DNA of 64,000 nucleotides from JAGVSR01 sp963708775 (GTDB lineage: Bacteria > Pseudomonadota > Alphaproteobacteria > Rhizobiales > Hyphomicrobiaceae), in contig CAVPTI010000020.1 in NCBI GenBank assembly GCA_963708775.1, forward strand, positions 327,871 through 391,870. Direction: 5' to 3'. A program made the translations under genes and the position numbers. Under the pieces are notes generated by a model. It was not told the origin of the DNA and made no database searches. It saw nothing but the letters and a program-made list of their open reading frames with translations. Position 1 is the stretch's first letter, and each line of letters opens with the position of its first letter. Of this stretch, positions 8,716-17,073 are shown one piece after another.

Positions 8716-9462
8716 ATGTCGACCGCCAAATCGGCCTTCCTTTCCGCTTTCTCGCGCAATGACAATCCGCGTCGCGAAACGCTTCGGACCGAACTCGCCA
8801 AATCGGCGGCCCGGGAGAGCGGCATTCAACCCAGGCCCAAGCTGGTTCTGGCCAGCGCCAGTCCGCGGCGGCTCATGCTGCTCGACCAAGCCGGCATCAA
8901 GCCTGACGCCTTGCGGCCGGCTTCGCTGGACGAGACCCCCAAAAAGGGCGAAATGCCCCGGGCGCTGGTGGCGCGGCTCGCGCGGGCTAAGGCGGAAGCC
9001 GCCCGCGATCAGATCGCGAACGATCGCGATATCGCGGATGCCTATGTTCTGGCCGCCGATACGATCGTGTCGAACAATCTGAAGATCTTCGGCAAGCCGC
9101 AGCAGGTGGAAGAAGCGGTGGAGTTTCTCAATCGGTTGTCGGGCCGCTCACACCGGGTTCTGACGGCGGTCTGCCTGATCACACCTCAAGATAGGGTCCG
9201 CACGAAGATCGTCGATACCAAGGTTCGCTTCAAATATCTGACGAAAACGGAGATCGAGGCCTACATCGCCACACGCGAATGGCGCGACAAGGCCGGCGGT
9301 TATGCGATCCAGGGGCTCGCGGGCTCTTTCGTACAGAAGATCAAGGGTTCGTACACGAACGTCGTGGGGCTGCCGCTGACGGAAGTCGTGTCGATGCTTG
9401 TGTCAGAAGGCTTCCCCATCCATTTCAACTGGATCCGTGCAGCGGAAGCGGACCGGGATTGA
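8716..9462 (+). CDS. maf: Maf family nucleotide pyrophosphatase
   Basis: House-cleaning pyrophosphatase that hydrolyses non-canonical nucleoside triphosphates. After a ~40-residue N-terminal extension the Maf signature appears as LVLASASPRRLMLLDQAG. It is followed by VLAADTIVSNN, a GRSHRVLTAVCL segment, and the closing DKAGGYAIQGLAGSFV and GSYTNVVGLPL motifs. The extension makes it longer (248 residues) than typical Maf (~200). An internal start is possible but no ATG sits closer to the core. It is followed by yacG, 48 bases on, the usual pairing in Alphaproteobacteria. Confidence 0.93.
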   Translation: MSTAKSAFLSAFSRNDNPRRETLRTELAKSAARESGIQPRPKLVLASASPRRLMLLDQAGIKPDALRPASLDETPKKGEMPRALVARLARAKAEAARDQIANDRDIADAYVLAADTIVSNNLKIFGKPQQVEEAVEFLNRLSGRSHRVLTAVCLITPQDRVRTKIVDTKVRFKYLTKTEIEAYIATREWRDKAGGYAIQGLAGSFVQKIKGSYTNVVGLPLTEVVSMLVSEGFPIHFNWIRAAEADRD

Positions 9463-9510
9463 TCGGATGCCGACGCTGCCAGGTGGACCGAGTTCCAATG
9501 GATCGAGCGC

Positions 9511-9738
9511 ATGAGTGATCAGAAGGCCGTAGGCCGCTGCCCCACCTGCCGCAAACCGACGGTGCAGCAGCATCGTCCGTTCTGTTCGAAGCGCTGCGCC
9601 GATATCGACCTGGCGCGTTGGCTCGGTGGCACGTTCGTTATCCCCGGCGCTGCTTCGGACGTGGCGGATGATACGGCCATGGCGCCCCGTGAACGGGGTT
9701 CTGGAGACGGGCGGGGATCTGACGCCGACGACGACTGA
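9511..9738 (+). CDS. yacG: DNA gyrase inhibitor / zinc-binding protein YacG
   Basis: 75-residue protein with a single treble-clef zinc site: CPTC (x~15) CSKRC, followed by ADIDLARWLGG, the family hallmark. E. coli YacG binds GyrB and blocks DNA binding. The C-terminal ~30 residues are acidic and disordered. It lies just after maf and just before tRNA-Phe. Confidence 0.92.
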   Translation: MSDQKAVGRCPTCRKPTVQQHRPFCSKRCADIDLARWLGGTFVIPGAASDVADDTAMAPRERGSGDGRGSDADDD

Positions 9739-9851
9739 GCGACGCCGCCCTTCGATACGCGCGATCTCGCAATGGCCGCTGGACAGGGGCCGAAGCGGCA
9801 CCTATAAGACGCCGACTTTCGCGTGCGGTCGCATCCCGGCCGGGCGAAAAT

Positions 9852-9927
9852 GCCCAGGTAGCTCAGTTGGTAGAGCATGCGACTGAAAATCGCAGTGTCG
9901 CTGGTTCAATTCCGGCCCTGGGCACCA
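9852..9927 (+). tRNA. tRNA-Phe (GAA)
   Basis: A 76-base cloverleaf with encoded CCA. The acceptor stem GCCCAGG pairs with CCTGGGC, and the D-arm has AGCTCAGTTGGTAGAGC. The anticodon loop reads CTGAAAA with anticodon GAA, and the T-loop is TTCAATT. It lies 113 bases after yacG. Confidence 0.97.
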
Positions 9928-10163
9928 TTTTTCATTCGATTTGATGACGTGAGCGCCCCCCGCGCGACGTGTGCTGGCGGCATAGTGGCCACAGTGGCGT
10001 TTCGATCGTGTCTGGGATGACCACATAGGGGCGTGTTCGGCTTGTCGCAGGCCGCAACTCATCGCAGACTTGATCCACCAATTTTGAACTGTCTGCTCGG
10101 CGCGCCGCGGTTTGCGGCCGCCTGCTCGTGTTCACAAAAGCCAAGCCATTTATCGACGCGAGG

Positions 10164-10748
10164 ATGCCGTCCATGCCCCACGCCCTGACCGTCCGGAATT
10201 TTGTCGCCTGCCTGTTCGCAGGTCTCGTCGCGCTGAGCGTCCGCCCTGCGCCGGCATCGGCTCAGGACTTCCTGTCGTTCCTGTGGGGTGGCGGGTACCG
10301 GGAAGACATTTCCTTCCCAGCCAGTGTCGCACCACGGCAGGTCATCGTTTCGTTCGGAGACCGGAAGCTATACTGGGTCTACGCGAAGGGCGCGGCGCTC
10401 TCCTACCCGATCGCGGTTCCGCGCGAGCAGAGCCGCTGGTCGGGCGTGACCTCGGTTTCACGCAAGGCCGTCAATCCGGGCTGGACGCCGACGGCTGAGA
10501 TGCGCCGCGAGAATCCGAAATTGCCCTACTACGTTCCGGGCGGACATCCGCAGAACCCGCTTGGCGTGCGCGCGCTCTATCTCGGAGCTTCGACCTATCG
10601 CATCCATGGGACCGACGCGCCATGGACCATCGGGACGGCAGTCTCGAAGGGCTGCATCCGCATGTATAACGAGGACGTGCTGGATCTCTATCCGCGTGTT
10701 CCCGTCGGCACGCGCGTGACCGTGACATGGAAGCGGTTCACGACGTAA
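10164..10748 (+). CDS. L,D-transpeptidase (YkuD/ErfK family), exported
   Basis: Periplasmic enzyme expected to make 3-3 crosslinks in peptidoglycan or attach proteins to it. A signal peptide (MPSMPHALTVRNFVACLFAG, cleaved near PASAQ) is followed by a YkuD domain. The catalytic region is visible as YRIHGTD, then 13 residues on SKGCIRM, with histidine and cysteine in place. The frame opens at 10128, but the ATG at 10164 (or 10173) gives a proper signal peptide. It is a single gene, convergent with the YciI gene and 14 bases from it. Confidence 0.9.
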   Translation: MPSMPHALTVRNFVACLFAGLVALSVRPAPASAQDFLSFLWGGGYREDISFPASVAPRQVIVSFGDRKLYWVYAKGAALSYPIAVPREQSRWSGVTSVSRKAVNPGWTPTAEMRRENPKLPYYVPGGHPQNPLGVRALYLGASTYRIHGTDAPWTIGTAVSKGCIRMYNEDVLDLYPRVPVGTRVTVTWKRFTT

Positions 10749-10762
10749 AGATTCAGGCGACC

Positions 10763-11146
10763 TCAGGCCTTCACTGCCAGTCCGAGATCGGCCAATTCGT
10801 AGAGCGGCCGAATTTCAATTTCGCTCGGTCCCGGCATGGGATTAGGGCAGCGCATCACCCACGCGACGGCCTCATCCAGATCTCTAACTTCCCAGAGCCA
10901 GAAGCCGGCGACGAGTTCGCTCGGATGGGCGAAGGGTCCGTCGACGACCGTGCGGCGCGAGCCGTCGAATGCGACGCGCTTTCCGTGCGACGAGGGTTTC
11001 AGGCCATCACCAGCGAGAAGAATGCCGGCTGCGCTGAGTTCGTCGTTGAACCTGCCCATGGCTTCCATCATCGCCATCGTTTCAGCCGTCGGCGAAAAGC
11101 CCCTTTCGCTATCCTCGGTCGCCTTCACCAGCACCATCACACGCAT
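10763..11146 (-). CDS. YciI/DGPF-domain protein
   Basis: 127-residue cytosolic protein of the YCII-related (DGPF) family, a ferredoxin-like fold of unclear activity. The signature is VDGPFAHPSELVAGFWLWEV, followed by DLDEAVAWVMRCPNP and IEIRPLYELAD. The ATG at 11146 follows AAGGAGG at a good distance, so the upstream part of the open frame is not used. These proteins often accompany ECF sigma factors, but none is nearby. Confidence 0.88.
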   Translation of the reverse strand: MRVMVLVKATEDSERGFSPTAETMAMMEAMGRFNDELSAAGILLAGDGLKPSSHGKRVAFDGSRRTVVDGPFAHPSELVAGFWLWEVRDLDEAVAWVMRCPNPMPGPSEIEIRPLYELADLGLAVKA

Positions 11147-11246
11147 CGTGTGCCTCCTTAGGGCTTCAGCTGTGGAACGACGAATGCGCCCTGAGTCGCC
11201 CTCAAGGGTCGTTATACTTCGGCTACTGCTCACGAGACGCGCTCGA

Positions 11247-12797
11247 CTACTCCCACTCGATGGTGCCGGGGGGTTTTGAGGTGACGTCGTAGACGACGCG
11301 ATTGATGCCGCGCACTTCGTTGATGATGCGGGTTGCGACGCGGCCGAGGAAGCCCATGTCGAAGGGGAAGAAATCCGCCGTCATGCCGTCGACGGACGTG
11401 ACCGCGCGCAGGCCGAGCACGTGGTCGTAGGTGCGGCCGTCGCCCATCACGCCGACGGTGCGCACGGGCAGCAGCACCGCAAATGCCTGCCAGATGGCGT
11501 CATAGAGGCCCGCGTTGCGGATCTCGTCGAGGTAGATGGCGTCGGCCTTGCGCAGGATGTCGAGCTTCTCGGGCGTGATTTCGCCCGGGATGCGGATGGC
11601 GAGGCCGGGGCCGGGGAACGGGTGGCGGCCGACGAAGGCTTCGGGCAGGCCAAGTTCGCGGCCGAGCGCGCGGACTTCATCCTTGAAGAGTTCGCGCAGG
11701 GGCTCGACGAGCTTCATGTTCATGCGCTCGGGCAGGCCGCCGACGTTGTGGTGCGATTTGATCGTGACCGAAGGGCCGCCGGTGAAGGAGACGCTTTCGA
11801 TCACGTCGGGGTAGAGCGTGCCCTGGGCGAGGAACGCGGCGCCGCCGATTTTCTTCGCTTCCTTTTCGAAGACGTCGATGAAGAGGCGGCCGATGGTCTT
11901 GCGCTTGGTCTCGGGGTCGCTGATCCCCTTGAGTTCGCCGAGGAACAGTTCGGACGCGTCGACGTGGACGAGCGGAATATTGTAATGGTCGCGAAACAGA
12001 TCGACGACCTGTTCGGCTTCCGCTTGGCGCATGAGGCCGTGATCGACGAAGACGCAGGTGAGCTGGTCGCCGATGGCCTCGTGGATCAGCACGGCGGCGA
12101 CGGCGCTATCGACGCCGCCCGACAGGCCGCAGATGACGCGGCCACTGCCGACCTGAGCCTTGATCTTGGCGATCATTTCGCGTCGGTAGGCGGCCATCGT
12201 CCAGTCGGACTTCAGGCCCGCGATCTTATGCACGAAGTTGGCGATCAGCTTGGCGCCGTCGGGCGTGTGCACGACTTCCGGGTGGAACTGCACCGCGTAG
12301 AAACGGCGGGCTTCGTCGGCCACCGCCGCGTAGGGTGCGTTCTCGCTGGTCGCGATCACCTTGAAGCCGTCGGGCAGGCGCGTGACACGGTCGCCGTGGC
12401 TCATCCAGACTTGATGCCGCTCGCCCTTGCTCCACACGCCATCGAAGAGAGCGGAGGGCTCGCGGACCTCGAGCATGGCGCGGCCGAACTCGCGGTGGTG
12501 GCCGCTTTCGACTTTGCCGCCGAGCTGCTCGGACATGGTCTGCTGGCCGTAGCAGATGCCGAGGACGGGGATGCCGCTATCGAACACGGCCTGCGGGGCG
12601 CGGGGGCTGCCGGTTTCGGTGACGGAGGCGGGGCCGCCGGAGAGGATGACGGCTCGGGGCTGGAGGCGCTCGAAGGCGGCTTCGGCGCTCTGGAACGGAT
12701 GGATCTCGCAGTAGACGCCCGATTCCCGCACGCGGCGCGCGATGAGCTGCGTCACCTGGCTGCCGAAATCGATGATGAGGACGGTGTCGGGGGTCAT
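11247..12797 (-). CDS. guaA: GMP synthase (glutamine-hydrolysing)
   Basis: Converts XMP to GMP with glutamine and ATP, the last step of guanine nucleotide synthesis. In order: a class I glutamine amidotransferase domain with GICYGQQ nucleophile and HPEVVHTPDG; an ATP pyrophosphatase domain with GLSGGVDSAVAAVL; and the dimerisation domain ending in the standard PPGTIEWE. At 516 residues it is full length. The start was set at MTPDTVLIIDFGSQ (12797), where the family begins. In related genomes it follows rsmB directly. Here about 4 kb of other genes separate them. Confidence 0.97.
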   Translation of the reverse strand: MTPDTVLIIDFGSQVTQLIARRVRESGVYCEIHPFQSAEAAFERLQPRAVILSGGPASVTETGSPRAPQAVFDSGIPVLGICYGQQTMSEQLGGKVESGHHREFGRAMLEVREPSALFDGVWSKGERHQVWMSHGDRVTRLPDGFKVIATSENAPYAAVADEARRFYAVQFHPEVVHTPDGAKLIANFVHKIAGLKSDWTMAAYRREMIAKIKAQVGSGRVICGLSGGVDSAVAAVLIHEAIGDQLTCVFVDHGLMRQAEAEQVVDLFRDHYNIPLVHVDASELFLGELKGISDPETKRKTIGRLFIDVFEKEAKKIGGAAFLAQGTLYPDVIESVSFTGGPSVTIKSHHNVGGLPERMNMKLVEPLRELFKDEVRALGRELGLPEAFVGRHPFPGPGLAIRIPGEITPEKLDILRKADAIYLDEIRNAGLYDAIWQAFAVLLPVRTVGVMGDGRTYDHVLGLRAVTSVDGMTADFFPFDMGFLGRVATRIINEVRGINRVVYDVTSKPPGTIEWE

Positions 12798-13003
12798 TGG
12801 GCAGGTTGGCTCCGGCGGCAATCGGGGGCCACGGACCGGCCCGTCAAGGCGGTAGACCACCCGGTCCCGGCAGCGTCAAGGCGGGCCGGCGCCGCAAGAG
12901 TGGTTTCGCACGGGAATGGCAGGTCATCCCGGGTGCCGACGTGATCGGCACCCACACGACGCCCGGCTTTAGGTATGGTCGCAGCTGAACGAGGGGGGCC
13001 AGG

Positions 13004-13753
13004 GTGGCGGTCGAAACATCCATTCTGACAGTGTTCGCGGCGGCCATGGTCACGGCGCTGGCGACTGGGCTCGGTGCGCTGCCGTTCCTGTTTGTCAAGA
13101 CACTCGACCGGTTCTGGATCTCGATTGCGAATGCCATGGCGGGCGGGCTCATGTTGGCCGCCACCCACAGTCTCGTGGCCGAGGGCATTACGCTTTCGCC
13201 GGAGCGGCTCATTTTTGGATTGTTGCTGGGGTTGGCCGCAATCGTCGCGGCGAAACACTGGCTCGATGATGCGGATCACGTGGAGATCGCGAGCCTGGGC
13301 GGGATCGATGCGCGTAAGGCGTTCCTGATCATCGCCGTCATGACGGCTCACTCATTCGCGGAGGGCGTGGGTGTCGGTGTGTCGTTCGGGGGCTCGGGTG
13401 ATCTGGCGACCTTCATCACCGCAGCCATCGCAGTTCACAACATCCCTGAAGGTCTCGCTATCAGCCTCGTGCTGGTGCCGCGCGGAACGCCGGTATGGCA
13501 GGCTGCGCTGTGGTCGGTGTTTTCCAGTCTGCCGCAACCGATTGCGGCCGTGCCCGCCTTTCTGGCGGTTGAGGAGTTCACACCGTTCCTGCCTGTCGGC
13601 TTTGGGATCGCGGCCGGCGCAATGATCTGGATGGTGTTTTCTGAACTCATACCGGATGCCAACCGCAGTGCGTCATCGGGAACGGTCGGCATCGTGGTGA
13701 CGCTGTCTTTTGCGGCAATGCTGGCTTTTCAGTATCTCGTGCTCAAGGGTTGA
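13004..13753 (+). CDS. ZIP family divalent metal transporter
   Basis: 249-residue inner-membrane protein with about eight hydrophobic segments. The two ZIP metal-binding helices are visible: AHSFAEGVGVG (helix IV) and VHNIPEGLA (helix V). A histidine/aspartate-bearing loop (LDDADHVEIA) lies between TM III and IV. It probably imports zinc, iron or manganese. The start is GTG at 13004. Its last 11 bases overlap the convergent TspO gene. Confidence 0.9.
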   Translation: MAVETSILTVFAAAMVTALATGLGALPFLFVKTLDRFWISIANAMAGGLMLAATHSLVAEGITLSPERLIFGLLLGLAAIVAAKHWLDDADHVEIASLGGIDARKAFLIIAVMTAHSFAEGVGVGVSFGGSGDLATFITAAIAVHNIPEGLAISLVLVPRGTPVWQAALWSVFSSLPQPIAAVPAFLAVEEFTPFLPVGFGIAAGAMIWMVFSELIPDANRSASSGTVGIVVTLSFAAMLAFQYLVLKG

Positions 13754-14195
13754 GACGCCAGACGGCAAAGTTCAGCGCGCCGGCGAACGAGACCCAGAAG
13801 AAATACGGGATAAACAAATACGCGGCCGTCTGGCTGACGGGCCAAGCAAGGATGATGAAGGCGACGATCGAGATCCAGAGCAGGACGAGATCGATAAAGG
13901 CGAGACCGATTTCCTGGCGGCCAAACATGATCCAAGACCACGCCATGTTGAACAGCAGACTGAGGCCCCACACGACGAGCGCGGCCTTCACGCCTTCCAC
14001 TTCCCAGACCTTCCAGCCGGCAACGGCGATCATGGTGTAAAGCACCGTCCACGCGATTGGGAACAGCCAGTTGGGCGGCGTCCACGACGGCTTGTTCAGC
14101 GCGGCGTACCAGGGGCCGGGCTGGAACAAGGCGCCGGTGCTGGCCGCGACGAACACAAAGCCAAGAAAGGCGCCCAGCGGGAGATAACTGCTCAT
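13743..14195 (-). CDS. tspO: TspO/MBR family protein
   Basis: 150-residue, five-helix membrane protein that binds porphyrins and is linked to tetrapyrrole and stress control in Alphaproteobacteria. Family motifs are LNKPSWTPPNWLFPIAWTVLY near the N-terminus and a tryptophan-rich C-terminal half (AWSWIMFGRQ, PYFFWVSFAGALNFAVWRLN). The start at 14195 was chosen because homology begins at MSSYLPLGAFLGFV. The longer frame to 14270 adds an unrelated N-terminus. Confidence 0.94.
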   Translation of the reverse strand: MSSYLPLGAFLGFVFVAASTGALFQPGPWYAALNKPSWTPPNWLFPIAWTVLYTMIAVAGWKVWEVEGVKAALVVWGLSLLFNMAWSWIMFGRQEIGLAFIDLVLLWISIVAFIILAWPVSQTAAYLFIPYFFWVSFAGALNFAVWRLNP

Positions 14196-14266
14196 CGACC
14201 GGTTCCGTTCTGTGAGTTGACTTGATGTGTAAACGATTGTTGTGCGCGCGTGGATGCCTGCAGCGC

Positions 14267-15187
14267 TCAAGAAACGCGAACGGATACTGTTCCGTTCGGC
14301 GACATGAGCGACGCAAGTTCCGAGACGACGTCCTCGACGTGCTCGAACACCCAGAAATGACCGACGCCTTCCAAGCTGTGCAGCGTGCTATTGGGCAGTT
14401 GACGGGCAAGCCAGCGGGCGGCCTGTGGCGGAACAACGTGGTCTTCGGTGCCCTGCCAGACGACGGCCGGCGCGGTGACGTCGCGAAATTGAACGCCCCA
14501 TGGACGGCCATAGATCTCCAGATCCGCCGTTCCGCCACTGCCGCCCTGGCGGAAGGCCTCGAGCGTCATGGTGCGCATCAACTGGGCGACGTCCGCCCGC
14601 GACAGGATTTCGGCATCGACGGACGAGGCGAGCTTCGGCATCAAGCTGATGAACATTTCCGGCCCATGGCGATATATCCACGCGCTGAGATCGCCCAAAG
14701 GATGGGTCAGCCACGTCCGGTAGGGCATGTGCATAAAGAAGCGATCGTGAAGAAACGAAACCGGATCCAGGGCTGCATCCGGGCTGGCCGCGTAATCGGC
14801 AACGGGACCCATCGGCGAAACCAGTGCGAGGGCGGTGATCCGATCCTTCAGGGTTGCGGCCAGTGACACAGCGTACGGGCTTCCGCCAGAGACACCCAGC
14901 AGGGCAAAGCGATTAAGTCCGAGGGCATTGGCAAAGGCGTGCAGCCACTCGGTTCGCGACGCGAGGGCGGGATGATCGTCGAACGGCGTCAGACCGTAGC
15001 CGGGCCGGTCAGGTGCGACGACGCGCAAGCCGTAGGATTTAGCGGCCGCATCGGCTGCGGAGAACATCAGGCGGGAGGCCGGCGCGCCATGCAAGGCGAT
15101 GACGGGCTGGCCATCCGGTGCACCATATTCCGCATAACCGACCGTGCTGCCGTTGGGCAGGACCAGGATTTGACTATCGCGCAACAT
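14267..15187 (-). CDS. Alpha/beta hydrolase
   Basis: 306 residues with the standard hydrolase fold. The oxyanion region is ALHGAPASR, the nucleophile elbow GVSGGSPYA (serine), the acid probably in WQGTEDHVVPP, and the histidine in VGHFWVFEH. An N-terminal strand pair (ILVLPNGSTVGYAEYGAPDG) fits family members acting on small esters or lactones. The substrate cannot be told. It is transcribed toward tspO, with its coding end 71 bases upstream of the tspO start. Confidence 0.88.
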   Translation of the reverse strand: MLRDSQILVLPNGSTVGYAEYGAPDGQPVIALHGAPASRLMFSAADAAAKSYGLRVVAPDRPGYGLTPFDDHPALASRTEWLHAFANALGLNRFALLGVSGGSPYAVSLAATLKDRITALALVSPMGPVADYAASPDAALDPVSFLHDRFFMHMPYRTWLTHPLGDLSAWIYRHGPEMFISLMPKLASSVDAEILSRADVAQLMRTMTLEAFRQGGSGGTADLEIYGRPWGVQFRDVTAPAVVWQGTEDHVVPPQAARWLARQLPNSTLHSLEGVGHFWVFEHVEDVVSELASLMSPNGTVSVRVS

Positions 15188-15369
15188 GGCATCCTTTTTG
15201 GTGCGCCATCCGACTGCCCGTTGGGCAGCCGGCCGGATGGCGGGAAGGGTAATTGCGCCATCCGATTGCAGCCGGCCGGATGGCTTGTGATTAGCAACGC
15301 TCGACTCTCACGGTCTTGCGGACTATCACGCTCGCGCCTGCCGCCGCCATGCCCGGAGATGCCACACCC

Positions 15370-15774
15370 ATGCTGCTCGTGAAAACGCGTCTTGGGCAAA
15401 GCCCGATCGATGGAACGGGCTTGTTTGCTGCCGAAGCCATCAAGGCGGGCGCTGTTACGTGGCGCTTCATGCCGGGCTTTGACCAACTTTTCACATCTGA
15501 GCAGATCGCAGCGCTTCCCGATGTCGCGCGTGCGGCGATCGAGACCTATACCTACGTCGATCGCGCGAGCGGACTTTACGTCTATTGCCTCGACAATGCC
15601 CGCTTCATGAACCACGCCGACGACCCCAATACAGCCGGCGTCCACATGGAGGGATCGATCGAGGGCTATGATGTGGCGACGCGCGATATCGCTGAGGGCG
15701 AGGAACTGACTTGCGATTACCGGCTGTTCGACGGAAATTTTGCATCCAAAATCGGCGCCTCCATCAGCGGATGA
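15370..15774 (+). CDS. SET-domain protein, short form
   Basis: 134 residues comprising a stand-alone SET domain. Visible motifs are GTGLFAAEAIKAG at the start, the N/H signature RFMNHADDPN, and ELTCDYRLFDG near the end with the conserved tyrosine. SET domains use S-adenosylmethionine to methylate lysines. Bacterial targets are poorly known. It lacks a cysteine-rich post-SET segment. The ATG at 15370 begins the homologous part; a TTG at 15316 in frame is less likely. It is convergent with, and overlaps by 11 bases, a small membrane-protein gene. Confidence 0.85.
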   Translation: MLLVKTRLGQSPIDGTGLFAAEAIKAGAVTWRFMPGFDQLFTSEQIAALPDVARAAIETYTYVDRASGLYVYCLDNARFMNHADDPNTAGVHMEGSIEGYDVATRDIAEGEELTCDYRLFDGNFASKIGASISG

Positions 15775-16024
15775 TGGGATGTAACGGCTTGGCAGCGTTA
15801 CGTCGAAGTTCTTGCCTGCGTTGGTAGCGAGCGCGAAGTCGCGGGGCCAAGACATAGGCGATCGGTAAAGCGAGCAGGAAGCTCACAACCGTCACCACCC
15901 AGATGAGCGTTGACGCCTGTTCGGCCAAAGTGGGAATGGACAGGACGGCCGTGACGCCGATGCCGAACAAGACAGCATTGACCATCATGTAAATTACAGC
16001 GGTTATCATCCAGCGTCTGGACAT
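15764..16024 (-). CDS. Small two-helix membrane protein
   Basis: 86 residues with two hydrophobic segments (~6-28 and ~38-61) and a strongly basic C-terminal tail (RLRARYQRRQELRR), so the tail should be cytosolic. No family recognised. It lies between the two SET-domain genes, 119 bases downstream of the second one on the same strand, and overlaps the end of the first. Confidence 0.65.
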   Translation of the reverse strand: MSRRWMITAVIYMMVNAVLFGIGVTAVLSIPTLAEQASTLIWVVTVVSFLLALPIAYVLAPRLRARYQRRQELRRNAAKPLHPIIR

Positions 16025-16143
16025 GACGGATCCTCAGGTTGGCGACGACGGTCTCGACGCCGTGCCTGATGAACCATGCAGCACGCGGCTAAGTTCCCGC
16101 CGCAGCGAAACCAACAATTGCTCAAAGCCCGTGGTGGCGGAAA

Positions 16144-16722
16144 TTACGCGCGGACGCGGCTGCCATTTCCGAAGCGGCCGAAGACGCCGGTGACAGGGCG
16201 CGTCAGCAGGCGGCGGCGCAGCTTGGCGATGCGGCGCTGGAGATAGGGCGAAAAATATCCTTGGTAGCGCGGCCAGAGTTCGGCTCGCTTCCAGTCGTCG
16301 CCGGTGACGCGGCCACGGCATTCGGCGGCGCCGCAGCAGCAATCGAACTCGTCGTAGGCCGAGCCGTCGCTCATCGCATAATCATAGGTAATATCTTCGC
16401 CGGGGCGGATGTCGCGCATGGCGACGAGTGCAATCTGGCCTGACAGGCCGGCGTTCGGCGCGCAGCTGTGGTTGACGTAGTCGGGCGGTTCGCAATCGGT
16501 CAGTGACACCAGATAGTGGTCCTCTTCGACTTGCAGCGAGTGGCGCTTTGCGTGCGGCGGAAGGGTGACGAGTTCGGTGCCATCGACGAGCGTGCCACTC
16601 CAAACCACGATCAGTTCGCCTTTTGCGATGGGTTCTTTGGCGACCACCGTATAGCCGCCCCGGTCGTCGGCTGAACGCACTTCACACTTCCGGGAAAGAA
16701 ACGAATTCTGACTGCTCTGCAT
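16144..16722 (-). CDS. SET-domain protein with post-SET cysteine cluster
   Basis: 192 residues. The SET core shows GGYTVVAKEPIAKGELIVVW, the signature PDYVNHSCAPNAGL, and EDITYDYAMSD. A post-SET motif follows (DCCCGAAECRG) that, with the NHSC cysteine, would bind zinc as in eukaryote-like SET enzymes. A basic C-terminal tail (~150-192) may contact nucleic acid or membrane. It is distinct from the nearby short SET protein, which lacks the post-SET part. Presumed S-adenosylmethionine-dependent lysine methyltransferase, target unknown. Confidence 0.87.
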   Translation of the reverse strand: MQSSQNSFLSRKCEVRSADDRGGYTVVAKEPIAKGELIVVWSGTLVDGTELVTLPPHAKRHSLQVEEDHYLVSLTDCEPPDYVNHSCAPNAGLSGQIALVAMRDIRPGEDITYDYAMSDGSAYDEFDCCCGAAECRGRVTGDDWKRAELWPRYQGYFSPYLQRRIAKLRRRLLTRPVTGVFGRFGNGSRVRA

Positions 16723-17073
16723 CCACGAGCCTCACAAGCCTGACCAACCGCGCCTAACGTGGAGCGGAGACGAACGTTCAAAAGTTCGAAAGCGAGAGGA
16801 AGAAAGGAGCGCGTTCGCCGCTTGCGAGGCGAAGCCTGAAAGGCTGGGATCGCGTGGCACGAGGGCCATGATCGACGATCGTCTCCCCATGTCGTGCGCG
16901 ACGGGGACCGTCCCCGGTCGAACACGACGGCAGCTCGGCTGGCATGTTCCGCGATCAACCGGGTGGCCGCCCGCGGAACGGAAACCACACGCGCCGTATG
17001 GCCCGATTACGATAGCTATCGCAGCATTGCGACATTGCAAGATGCGCTCACGAACTTTTCGGCAGAGAAGTCG
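16723..17073. other. Intergenic region, no gene seen
   Basis: About 350 bases between the post-SET gene and the end of rsmB. Open frames on both strands are short, arginine- and cysteine-rich and match no family. A promoter for the SET gene is expected here but was not identified. Confidence 0.4.

Noticed and set aside
11421..12944. 507-codon plus-strand frame opposite guaA
   Set aside because: Antisense shadow of a full-length GMP synthase; composition is Asp/Ala/Gly-rich without motifs.
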